A stretch of 64,000 nucleotides of DNA. Origin: Sulfurimonas sp. SAG-AH-194-L11. Its GTDB lineage: Bacteria > Campylobacterota > Campylobacteria > Campylobacterales > Sulfurimonadaceae. Under the pieces are notes generated by a model. It was not told where the DNA came from. It saw nothing but the letters and a program-made list of their open reading frames with translations, and ran no database searches. Where the stretch lies: NCBI RefSeq assembly GCF_029215995.1, contig NZ_JAEMVB010000001.1, positions 1 to 64,000 of the forward strand. The letters run 5' to 3'. Of the stretch, positions 9,412 through 18,129 are shown in pieces (the stretch's first letter is position 1; every line of letters starts with the position of its first letter). A program made the position numbers and the translations under genes.

Positions 9412-11178
9412 ATGAATAACAAAATAACTATCAAAACACTTTTTTCTCTCATACTAGAGAAAAAGCCCATGCTCATTTATGGACAAATTATCACTCTTTT
9501 TGCCATTTTAGTAAGTGTCCCTATCCCTTTAATGCTCCCTGTTATGGTCGATGAAGTCCTTTTAAATAAGCCTGGACTTTTTGTAGAGACTATCAACGCC
9601 ATACTCGGTTCTACCTCTGCGTTTAACTATATACTCATTGTTGCTTTGGCCGTTATATTTTTGCGTTTTACCTACTATATTTTTACTGTAATTTTGACAA
9701 AGATATTTACTCGTATCTCAAAGTATGTGACTTTTATGATTCGTAAACGGCTTATAGAGCATCTACAAATCACTTCGATGAATGAGTATGAAACCATAGG
9801 GAGTGGCTCTATCACATCAAACCTAGTCACCGATGTCAACACACTTGATGGGTTTATCATTACCGCTGTGAGTAAAGTTGTCTCTTCTGCTTTAACCTTA
9901 GTTGCTATTGGCATTATTATGCTTAGTATCGACCCTATTTTAGGTTTGATGATACTTATAATTCAGCCCCTCATTATGCTACTGAGTAAAAAGATGTCTA
10001 AAAAAGTTGGTGAACTCAAAAAAAGAGAAAATGCTGCGATTGCAAAGTTTCAAGAGGATGTCGGTGAGAGTTTAGAACTTTTTGGACAGATAAAAGCGAG
10101 TAATCAAGAGCACTTTTTCTTCTCACGGGCGATAAAACTAGCAAATGAAATCCAAATAACTTCAAATGAGTATGGCTATAAAAATGTAGCCTACGAGAGA
10201 CTCTCATATACTATATTTCTTATCATGTTTGAGATGCTTCGTGCAAGTGGACTGCTCCTTGTTGTTTACAGTGACCTAAGTATCGGTATGATGTTTGCAA
10301 TGTTTGGCTATATTTGGTTTATCATGACACCTGTTCAAGACCTTCTTGGTTTTCAGTACTCCTACGCATCAGCTATGTCAGCCTTAGAGCGAATAAATAG
10401 AGTTCTTAGCCTAAAAACAGAAGTAAGTGGCACAAAAATCTTAGAGACAGATGCCATAAACATCACTTTAAAAGAGGTAGACTTCTCTTACTCAAATGGG
10501 AAAAGCATACTTAAAAATATCTCCATAAGTATCCCTCAAGGGTGTAAAATAGCCCTTATTGGTGCAAGTGGAAGTGGAAAAACAACACTGGCACAAGTTA
10601 TCTCAGGTTTTTATGAGAAGTCTGCTGGTGATATTTTTTATAACGATATTCCCACTGAGGACTTAGACAAAAGCTCACTAAGAGAGAAGATATATCTTGT
10701 TTTACAGATGCCCATACTCTTTAACTCAAGTCTACGTTTTAATATAACTATGGGGGATGAGAGCATCACTGATGCAGCTATACATAAAGCCTTAAAAACT
10801 GCACAACTCTATGATATGATACACAAAATGGATGATGGACTTGAGACTATAGTCGGACATCATGGTGTTCGCCTCTCAGGAGGGCAAAGACAGCGTCTGA
10901 GCATCGCTCGTATGATTATTGCAAATCCTAGTGTTGTTATCTTTGATGAGTCAACCTCTGCTCTTGATGTACATACTGAGATGAAACTCCAAGTAGCATT
11001 AGAGTCCATCCTTGAGAATAAAACTGTCATAACCATCGCGCACCGCCTCTCAACTGTAAAAAATGCAAATCAGATTTATGTTTTAGAAGAGGGAAGAATT
11101 GTCCAAAATGGCACCCATGAAGCACTTGAAAACGAAGAGGGTCACTATAAAGAGTTTGTAAAGAAACAGCTAATTTAG
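9412..11178 (+). CDS. ABC transporter, fused permease/ATPase (exporter type)
   Basis: Walker A GASGSGKTT, LSGGQRQRLSIARM, Walker B VVIFDESTSALD; ATG at 9412 avoids overlap with the GGDEF gene (track start 9337). Confidence 0.93.
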   Translation: MNNKITIKTLFSLILEKKPMLIYGQIITLFAILVSVPIPLMLPVMVDEVLLNKPGLFVETINAILGSTSAFNYILIVALAVIFLRFTYYIFTVILTKIFTRISKYVTFMIRKRLIEHLQITSMNEYETIGSGSITSNLVTDVNTLDGFIITAVSKVVSSALTLVAIGIIMLSIDPILGLMILIIQPLIMLLSKKMSKKVGELKKRENAAIAKFQEDVGESLELFGQIKASNQEHFFFSRAIKLANEIQITSNEYGYKNVAYERLSYTIFLIMFEMLRASGLLLVVYSDLSIGMMFAMFGYIWFIMTPVQDLLGFQYSYASAMSALERINRVLSLKTEVSGTKILETDAINITLKEVDFSYSNGKSILKNISISIPQGCKIALIGASGSGKTTLAQVISGFYEKSAGDIFYNDIPTEDLDKSSLREKIYLVLQMPILFNSSLRFNITMGDESITDAAIHKALKTAQLYDMIHKMDDGLETIVGHHGVRLSGGQRQRLSIARMIIANPSVVIFDESTSALDVHTEMKLQVALESILENKTVITIAHRLSTVKNANQIYVLEEGRIVQNGTHEALENEEGHYKEFVKKQLI

Positions 11179-11202
11179 TACAATGAGAATAAAGGATTGT
11201 AA

Positions 11203-11736
11203 ATGGCTAAACAGTATAAAGTATTAAAACCTCAAGATATAGATTTTATAAAAGAACAGAAGTTATTTTATCTTGCATCTTGTTCAGGAAGTGAAGTAAA
11301 CCTCTCTCCTAAGGGCTATGATTCTATTCGTATACTCGATGAGAGTACTCTTCTTTTTATGCAGTACCCTGGAAGTGGTAACAGAACTTATAGAGACACA
11401 CAAGCAGGTGGCGAGATTACTCTTGTATTTAATGCTTTTGTTGGTAAACCTCAGATACTAAGACTTTTTTGTAAGGCGGAGATAGTTGAGAAAGATGACC
11501 CTGCATTTGATGAGTATGCTAACATATTTGGTGAGATAAAGAACATCGTACGTAATTTCTTTCTTTTTAAAATCTATGCAGTAGAGACGACTTGTGGTGA
11601 AGTTGTTCCTATTATGGAGTATAAAGAGGATCGTGAAGAGTATAGGGAGTGGGCTATCAAGTTAGATAAAAAAGGGAAGCTTGATGAGTACAATGCTAAA
11701 ACATTTACACCAGTTGACCTGAGTAAAGTTAAGTAA
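11203..11736 (+). CDS. Pyridoxamine 5'-phosphate oxidase family (FMN-binding split barrel) protein
   Basis: FYLASCSGSEVNLSPKGYDSIRILD...GSGNRTYRD pattern. Confidence 0.75.
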   Translation: MAKQYKVLKPQDIDFIKEQKLFYLASCSGSEVNLSPKGYDSIRILDESTLLFMQYPGSGNRTYRDTQAGGEITLVFNAFVGKPQILRLFCKAEIVEKDDPAFDEYANIFGEIKNIVRNFFLFKIYAVETTCGEVVPIMEYKEDREEYREWAIKLDKKGKLDEYNAKTFTPVDLSKVK

Positions 11737-11743
11737 ATAGCCT

Positions 11744-12238
11744 GTGTTTCAAAAAAAGCTTGAGTTTGCCTTTGTAAGTCTCATCCTTATAGCAACTACA
11801 GTACTTATCTACAACTACTATAACTCTTACACTTTTAAGCACTCTCCCCTGCCTAAGAGCTATCTTCAAGAAATAGCACTTAAAGAAAAAGAAGTGCTCA
11901 AAAATATGCAAAGAAATTTCGGTTTTTCACAAAAATTTGAACTTATCATTACAGATGATATCCCAGGACGACTGTATGGTCTTACCTCTTATGACAAAGG
12001 TCTTATCAAAATCTATCTTAACAAAAAGGTGATGCAGGAGAGTTTTAAGTATATAATAGAGAGTGTTATAGCCCATGAATATGCTCATGCTTTGATGTTC
12101 AAGCTTTCTCGTGACACAAAAGAAAAAGCGGGTCACTCAGATGAATGGAAAAGAACTTGTCAGTTACTAGGAGGCAAAGATTGTCGTCAGTATGTAAACC
12201 AACGTGAGATTATCATCTCTAAAATGCCTTTTCAGTAG
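11744..12238 (+). CDS. Membrane-anchored SprT-like zinc metalloprotease
   Basis: N-terminal TM, HEYAHAL zinc motif, GHSDEWKRTCQLLGG. Confidence 0.7.
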   Translation: MFQKKLEFAFVSLILIATTVLIYNYYNSYTFKHSPLPKSYLQEIALKEKEVLKNMQRNFGFSQKFELIITDDIPGRLYGLTSYDKGLIKIYLNKKVMQESFKYIIESVIAHEYAHALMFKLSRDTKEKAGHSDEWKRTCQLLGGKDCRQYVNQREIIISKMPFQ

Positions 12239-12270
12239 TCTGGATGGGAAGGGTATATTTGTCCTGAGAG

Positions 12271-12300
12271 TTATAAAAGTGGAGATTCATTCACAGGGGT
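12271..12300 (+). repeat. REP-like element copy R1 (TTATAAAAGTGGAGATTCATTCACAGGGGT)
   Basis: Direct match to the 3' end of the RAYT gene and inverse match to copies R2/R3. Confidence 0.85.
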
Positions 12301-12318
12301 GTTTCTAGGGGTGTTTCT
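12295..12318 (+). repeat. Perfect 12-bp tandem duplication AGGGGTGTTTCT x2 at the edge of R1
   Basis: Read directly in sequence. Confidence 0.9.
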
Positions 12319-12502
12319 CCGCTTATTTGATAGAGAAAAAGGATTGATTGCAAAACAGTTTTTAAGTTTAATGGCTGTTCCCGTAAGACAATCAGATGCT
12401 TTCCACCATTAATGCGAACATCGCCGTTGGAAGAGTTGATTAGTTCTATACAATTCTAAGATGAGAGAAGTCATCCCCCATCTTACTTACTTTTAGAAAA
12501 GT

Positions 12503-12706
12503 TTAGTCGTTTACAATTTTCTTGATTTCTTCTTTAATACTTGCAATATCTTGCTTACTCAGAGTGGAACCTTCTTGTGAAATTTTATAAGGTATACGTG
12601 CTGAGTATTTAACTTTAGAACCTTCTCTATATGGAAAAACTTCTATATGTAGTGGTATATACTGGTCTTTTATAGTTAATTTAAATGTGCTCTGTTTTTT
12701 AAACAT
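12503..12706 (-). CDS. Hypothetical protein; likely start inside repeat R2 margin
   Basis: ORF 12503..12751; first 15 codons are repeat-derived, so Met at 12706 (MFKKQSTFKLTIKDQ...) is a more plausible start. Confidence 0.5.
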   Translation of the reverse strand: MFKKQSTFKLTIKDQYIPLHIEVFPYREGSKVKYSARIPYKISQEGSTLSKQDIASIKEEIKKIVND

Positions 12707-12782
12707 ACACCCCTGTGAATGAATCTCCACTTTTATGATATAAACATACACCCCTGTGAATGAATCTCCACTTTTATGATAT
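12701..12782 (-). repeat. Two exact 41-bp tandem copies (12701-12741, 12742-12782) carrying REP-like copies R2 (12709-12736) and R3 (12750-12777), inverted relative to R1/R4
   Basis: AAACATACACCCCTGTGAATGAATCTCCACTTTTATGATAT repeated twice without mismatch. Confidence 0.95.
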
Positions 12783-12785
12783 AAT
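12780..12785 (+). promoter_or_regulatory. Candidate -10 box TATAAT formed at the repeat R3/downstream junction, upstream of the RAYT
   Basis: TATGATATAAT about 30 bp before the transposase ATG at 12814. Confidence 0.4.
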
Positions 12786-12813
12786 TACCTACATTAAAAT
12801 ATGAGGATTTTAG

Positions 12814-13602
12814 ATGCCTACGAGATTGAGAGTTGATATTGCTGGTTATCATCACATTATCAACCGTGGTGTAAATCGCTGTGATATTTTCAATACTGAC
12901 AGCGATAAAGATACATTTTTAAGTATTTTAAATAAAAGTGCATTATTGCATAAAGTAGTAGTGCATGACTACTGTTTGATGGATAATCACTACCATTTAG
13001 TTATAGAAACTTCACAAGAGAATTTATCTGCATTTATGAGAATTGTAAACGCCAACTATGCAAAGTTTTTTAACAAAACCTATAAACGCAGTGGTCATCT
13101 TTGGCAAGATAGATATAAGTCTAAGTACATTACCTCGGAGGATTATCTCTACACACTTATAAAATACATTGAGCACAATCCTCTTGAAGCCAAGCTCGCA
13201 GATAAGGTCACCCACTATCCATATACACTAGCGCATCAGGTTTTTAATGGACAATCATACTATACTTGTTGCGAAGAATCACTCTTGCTTAAAGAGTTTG
13301 ATGCCACGACTCTTAGTGAGTTTTTAGATGCACCTATTTCTAAAAAAGAGTTACAATACTTACAAACAAAAGAGAAACAGAAAATACTTAAAGTAGATAA
13401 TGGCGTTACAGTATTGCAATCAAAAGAGCTAAAGAGACATTTTTGTGACTTTACTTCAAAGCAAGAAAGAAATATGTCAATACTCAATGCTTATCATGAT
13501 GGATATTCGCAAGCAAGTATTGCAAATTATCTTAAGCTTTCAAAATCATTGATTAGTAAGATTATAAAAAGTGGAGATTCACTCACAGGGGTAGTAAAAT
13601 AA
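12814..13602 (+). mobile_element. REP-associated tyrosine transposase (RAYT, Y1/IS200-like)
   Basis: MPTRLRVDIAGYHHIINRGVNRCDIF, HDYCLMDNHYHLVIET (HYH motif), NANYAKFFNKTYKRSGHLWQDRYKS. Confidence 0.93.
13561..13592 (+). repeat. REP-like copy R4, inside the transposase 3' coding end
   Basis: ATTATAAAAAGTGGAGATTCACTCACAGGGGT, translated KIIKSGDSLTGV. Confidence 0.88.
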
Positions 13603-14414
13603 TGCAAATAGTTACAGAAGATTTACTGAATTTAGGTGTCAAAGGGAATGACGATATAAATGAGCAGCAGCTTATACTGCTTGATGTTAAAGAGGAGATG
13701 AAATCTCAGTTTCGTGAGTTGGCTCTTGGAAAAGAACTTTCAGATGCACGTGCTGAACTTTTTGTTCTCATTGGTGGGATTAAGGCTAAGGTTGCTCGTG
13801 AGAGAATCATCAAAAACTATAAAGCTTTGCAAAAGTTTCGTAAAGAGTTAAATGCTCCGATGAAAGAAGAAGCACAAGAAGTACAAACAGCTCAAAATGG
13901 TGATGTAACTATCTACTGCGATGGTGGATGTACCCCAAATCCTGGTAAAGCAGGTTCTGGTGTTGCCATTTACAGAGGTGAGGAACTCAGTGAACTTTGG
14001 TATGGACTTTATGAGCCGATGGGAACCAATAACACAGCAGAACTTGGTGCTTTGTATGAGTCTTTACTTATTGCAAAACGCGAGGCTAACGCAGGTAATA
14101 ACGTTAGTATAAAGTGTGACTCTATGTACTCTATAGACTGCATAAGTAAATGGGCTATTTCGTGGGAGAAAAAGGGCTGGACTAAAAAAGGTGGGGAGAT
14201 TAAAAATCTTGATATCATCAAAAAAGCCTACTACCTTTACAATGAAATAAAACATAATGTAAAACTCTCACATATAAAGGCACACGCAGGGTATGAGGGT
14301 AATGAACTAGCTGATAGGATGACTATGTATGCTATAGATACTCAAGAGAGTGCATTTGTAAAGTATTCGGAGCCAATTGATATAAATGCCCTACTCAAAA
14401 TGAGGGCTGGTTAA
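13602..14414 (+). CDS. Ribonuclease H type I with ~100-aa N-terminal extension
   Basis: IYCDGGCTPNPGKAGSG, NNTAELGAL, CDSMYSIDCISKW, HAGYEGNELAD catalytic residues. Confidence 0.88.
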   Translation: MQIVTEDLLNLGVKGNDDINEQQLILLDVKEEMKSQFRELALGKELSDARAELFVLIGGIKAKVARERIIKNYKALQKFRKELNAPMKEEAQEVQTAQNGDVTIYCDGGCTPNPGKAGSGVAIYRGEELSELWYGLYEPMGTNNTAELGALYESLLIAKREANAGNNVSIKCDSMYSIDCISKWAISWEKKGWTKKGGEIKNLDIIKKAYYLYNEIKHNVKLSHIKAHAGYEGNELADRMTMYAIDTQESAFVKYSEPIDINALLKMRAG

Positions 14415-14422
14415 GCCTTTTA

Positions 14423-14713
14423 ATGATGCACGAAGATGATTTTGAAGAAGACATAGAACCTACTTGGCTCACAAAACAAAAAGAGGATGCTCTTCTCACT
14501 GAGAAAGCTTATCTAAAAAATGAAAAAATCCTCTACAAAGAGGGTGACCAACTTGGGAACTTTTTATTTGTTCGCTATAACAAGGCTAAAAACAGAGCTA
14601 CATTTTTGTGTCAAGAGTGTGGAAGAAAGTTTACTTATAATATCTATGCTATTAAGAACAAAAAACGGTGTAAATGGGTGAAGTTTCATGATAAAAGTAT
14701 CAAGAAACTTTAA
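14423..14713 (+). CDS. Hypothetical protein with CxxC (CQECGRKF)
   Basis: ORF immediately downstream of RNase H. Confidence 0.55.
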   Translation: MMHEDDFEEDIEPTWLTKQKEDALLTEKAYLKNEKILYKEGDQLGNFLFVRYNKAKNRATFLCQECGRKFTYNIYAIKNKKRCKWVKFHDKSIKKL

Positions 14714-14722
14714 CACATCTCT

Positions 14723-15112
14723 TTAGTCTAAATCTATCGCTAAAGACTTGAGTGTCTCTAAATCTACAAGTTGTAAAATCGCTTCATGTGTAGAGTGTAT
14801 GAAGATTTGTGGTGCATTTCCATCTTTTACAGACTGGGCAAAACGCACACCTGAAAGGCACCAAGACTCACCTGGTTTTACACCTACAAAACCATGCTGC
14901 GGCATAGGAGTTGAGAGGTCGTTTCCTGTACGTTTAGAGTAGTCTAAAAACTCTTGTGTCGCATAGATACAGATGGCGTGCATACCCTTATTTTGTGGGG
15001 TAACTGTACATGAACCATCTCTAAAAAACCCTGTTATAGGGTCAAGTGAGCAGGGCTCAAGTGGGCCACCTAGTACATTGAGTCTTTTAGGGTCAAGGAT
15101 GTGTTTTGGCAT
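14723..15112 (-). CDS. DUF2237 family protein
   Basis: NVLGGPLEPCSLDPITGFFRDGSC...GNDLSTPMPQHGFVGVKPGESWCLSGVRF. Confidence 0.8.
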   Translation of the reverse strand: MPKHILDPKRLNVLGGPLEPCSLDPITGFFRDGSCTVTPQNKGMHAICIYATQEFLDYSKRTGNDLSTPMPQHGFVGVKPGESWCLSGVRFAQSVKDGNAPQIFIHSTHEAILQLVDLETLKSLAIDLD

Positions 15113-15285
15113 AAGAAAAGTCCTTCTTTTTTTATGATTATAGCTTAGAATTTAGATACTTCATTAATTTTATAAAACTAGCAGATGAATTTAATGCTCT
15201 GTTAAGTGCCTGAGTATAATTCTTAAAGCTTCTGTGTTGTACACTATCTTTTTACATTTACATACTAAACATAGGAAGGAAAAAA

Positions 15286-15813
15286 ATGAAAACAGTACTC
15301 TTACTACTCATGCTAACAGCACTCTCAAGTGCAGGAAACTTCACCTTACAAAGTCCAGATTTAGCAGGTCAACTTGTTAAGGCTCAAGAGTTTGATGGTT
15401 TTGGCTGTTCGGGGAAGAACATCTCACCTGAACTAACTTGGAGTGATGCACCAAGGGGCACAAAAAGTTTTGCAGTGACTATGTATGACCCAGATGCACC
15501 AACGGGAAGTGGCTGGTGGCACTGGACACTTTTTAACATACCATCATCAGTAACTTCAATAGCACACAATGCGTCTCGCACACAACTGCTTCCAAAGGGA
15601 GCAATCGAGGGGACAAATGACTATGGTCTTGTAGGTTTTGGAGGGGCATGTCCACCTAAAGGAGATGGTTTCCACACTTATGTCATCACTCTTTATGCCT
15701 TAGATGTAGACAAACTTGACCTAGATAAAAGTACTAACCAAGCAGTTGTAGGCTACATGATAAATGCACATACTATTGCAAAGAGTTCCATAGTTAGTTA
15801 TTATAAACGCTAA
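15286..15813 (+). CDS. YbhB/YbcL family Raf kinase inhibitor-like (PEBP) protein
   Basis: FGCSGKNISPELTWSDAPRGTKSFAVTMYDPDAPTGSGWWHWTLFNIP. Confidence 0.92.
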   Translation: MKTVLLLLMLTALSSAGNFTLQSPDLAGQLVKAQEFDGFGCSGKNISPELTWSDAPRGTKSFAVTMYDPDAPTGSGWWHWTLFNIPSSVTSIAHNASRTQLLPKGAIEGTNDYGLVGFGGACPPKGDGFHTYVITLYALDVDKLDLDKSTNQAVVGYMINAHTIAKSSIVSYYKR

Positions 15814-15911
15814 ATAAGCTAAGTATTCTTCAATGATACTATTTATTGCTTATAACTTAAAAGATTACGATACAATCAACATATCTACTATATTATGTAA
15901 AGGAGTCCATT

Positions 15912-16013
15912 ATGGCAAAAGGTAAAGATGTTCAAAAGTCTGCAAAAAAAGCACCCACTAGAACTTTAAAAGAAAAAAGAGAAGACAAAAAAGCTAAAAA
16001 AGCTGCTAAATAA
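15912..16013 (+). CDS. Small lysine-rich protein (33 aa), not in supplied ORF track
   Basis: AAAGGAGT RBS; MAKGKDVQKSAKKAPTRTLKEKREDKKAKKAAK*. Confidence 0.65.
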   Translation: MAKGKDVQKSAKKAPTRTLKEKREDKKAKKAAK

Positions 16014-16138
16014 TAGTACCGCTGTCTCTTTTTGAGACATGTACTTAACTCCTCAACCACCACAAACCTACTTTCTTGACATATATCATCTTCTTACTAT
16101 CATTATTTTGCTAAACTATACAAAATAAAGGAGAAAAG

Positions 16139-16573
16139 ATGGGATTAATATATGCAGAACAAGTAGAAGAGATGAGTGTTGATGAGATGCAAAAAACTCA
16201 TGAGAATGAGATACAAATTTTAAATGATATAGATAAGCTTGCTACACAGTGTCAGATACAAAAAAAACCGACAGATGAGTTAGAAGCAAAGCTTCACGAA
16301 TATGTAGCACATGTAAAAAAGCATTTTGCAAATGAAGAGCGACTCATGCAAAAGTACAATTTTCCAAAGTATGATATGCATAAAACAGCGCATGATATCT
16401 TTTTATCAGACCTTGAACATAGTAGTAGAGAGTGGAAAAAATATGGAGACTTTAAAAAGATTCTCAATTTTATACGTAAAACTCCTGAATGGATTGTTTT
16501 GCATGTTAACTCAGTAGATGCACCAACAGCAGATTTTCTTGCTCAAAAAATGAAAGAGGAGTCTGAGTCTTAG
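16139..16573 (+). CDS. Bacteriohemerythrin
   Basis: HENEIQILNDIDKL, HVKKHFANEERLMQKYNFPKYDMHKTAHDIF, WIVLHVNSVD iron-ligand spacing. Confidence 0.88.
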   Translation: MGLIYAEQVEEMSVDEMQKTHENEIQILNDIDKLATQCQIQKKPTDELEAKLHEYVAHVKKHFANEERLMQKYNFPKYDMHKTAHDIFLSDLEHSSREWKKYGDFKKILNFIRKTPEWIVLHVNSVDAPTADFLAQKMKEESES

Positions 16574-16633
16574 TAACCTATGGTAAGTTATACTATGTTA
16601 CACTCTCATAAAAATCATAGAAGAAGGCTTATT

Positions 16634-17185
16634 ATGAACGACACTTTGCCAAATTTACCTGGCTCTCAAGGTGAACATAGACTCCAAGAAAAATATAAGA
16701 CACAAGATAATGCTAAAAGATTTTATGATAAAGAGATGTATCCATACATAACTGATACTATGAAAGAGTTTATCAAAAAGCAGACTATGCTTTTTATTGC
16801 TACAGCTGACAAGAATGGAGAGAGTGATAGTTCTTTTAGAAGTGGTCAAGAGGGCTTTGTGACAGTACTGAGTAAAGAGAAGCTTATATACCCTGAGTTT
16901 AATGGAAATGGCGTTATGGCTTCTCTTGGTAATATTTCAGAAAATGGACACATAGGTATGCTTTTTATAGACTTTTTTGATACTTTAACCGGTTTACATA
17001 TAAATGCAAAAGCGACAATTGTTGATACAAGAGACTTAGATAAGCATCTGAGTAAAGAAGAATTTTTGACTCTATCTCAAACTATAAAAAAGCTGCCTCA
17101 ACTGCAAGTGACTTGGGTTTTAGCAGAAGTTGAAGAGGCTTATATACACTGCTCAAAAAATATACCCCAATTACAAAAAATATAG
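16634..17185 (+). CDS. Pyridoxamine 5'-phosphate oxidase family protein
   Basis: FIATADKNGESDSSFRSGQEGFVTVLSKEKLIYPEFNGNG; internal ATG at 16634 more plausible than 16580. Confidence 0.75.
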   Translation: MNDTLPNLPGSQGEHRLQEKYKTQDNAKRFYDKEMYPYITDTMKEFIKKQTMLFIATADKNGESDSSFRSGQEGFVTVLSKEKLIYPEFNGNGVMASLGNISENGHIGMLFIDFFDTLTGLHINAKATIVDTRDLDKHLSKEEFLTLSQTIKKLPQLQVTWVLAEVEEAYIHCSKNIPQLQKI

Positions 17186-17268
17186 GAGTTTTTCTTATAT
17201 ATAATTATTAAGCTTCGCTTCTATTAAATATAGATAATATATTCATAAATTAACAGAAAAGGTGATTT

Positions 17269-18126
17269 ATGAATTTTAAAGTTCTATCTATAGTGTTCTC
17301 ATTTTTTCTTCTATCACAACTCTATGCCAATGATACTAAACACCTTTTTGTTGTAAGTGGAGTAGTTGTCAATAGTGGCAATGTCAAGAAGATAGAGAAC
17401 TTCATTCAAATGATAGAAGATAAAAGTGCTTATAAACTTAAAGTATATTATGTACGCTCTTATGAACACTTATCTCAAACACTCATTGATAATCCTGATG
17501 CCTTAGCATGGACATGTGGTGCTCCTTATGTCGAGGACTCTATTAAAGAGGGACAACAACTTATTGCTGTTCCACTCTATAAAGGTCTACCGACATATAG
17601 TAGTTTCATCGTCAGCAGAAAAGATTATCCAGCAAAAAGCTTACTAGATTTCAAATCAAAGATCTTTACCTACTCAGACCCTCGCTCAAATTCAGGTTAT
17701 ATTGTACCAGCAGCTACACTCAAAAAAGATGGCTTCAATATAGATGATTTTTTTAGTGTACAAGTATATGCTGGTATTCATGAGAAAAGTATAGAGGCCA
17801 TATATAGAGGTTTAGCAGATGTTGCAGCCATTGATGAGTACATCTGGATAGAATATACAAAAATGCACCCTCGAATTAGAAAGGACCTACATGTTATCCA
17901 AAAGATTGGCCCCTTTGCCTTTACCCCTATTGTTGCAGGAAAAGATGTAGACAAAAAAACTATAAAAAAAATACAAGAAGCTCTAGTGGGTATGAGTAAA
18001 GCAGAACTACAAACATTTAAAGATGATTTTAACATGGATGGTTTTGTGATTAAAGATAATGTATTTTATCAAAGTATCAAAACTAACATGCTCCTAGTCG
18101 GAATCGACTTAGAAAAGCCAAGGTAA
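17269..18126 (+). CDS. PhnD-like phosphate/phosphonate-type periplasmic substrate-binding protein
   Basis: Signal peptide; AWTCGAPYVED, FTYSDPRSNSGYIVPAATL, VAAIDEYIW typical of PhnD family. Confidence 0.85.
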   Translation: MNFKVLSIVFSFFLLSQLYANDTKHLFVVSGVVVNSGNVKKIENFIQMIEDKSAYKLKVYYVRSYEHLSQTLIDNPDALAWTCGAPYVEDSIKEGQQLIAVPLYKGLPTYSSFIVSRKDYPAKSLLDFKSKIFTYSDPRSNSGYIVPAATLKKDGFNIDDFFSVQVYAGIHEKSIEAIYRGLADVAAIDEYIWIEYTKMHPRIRKDLHVIQKIGPFAFTPIVAGKDVDKKTIKKIQEALVGMSKAELQTFKDDFNMDGFVIKDNVFYQSIKTNMLLVGIDLEKPR

Positions 18127-18129
18127 GTT

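Noticed and set aside
16024-16038. Hairpin GTCTC-TTTTT-GAGAC after the 33-aa ORF
   Set aside because: Short stem and no T-tract after the 3' arm; not convincing as a terminator
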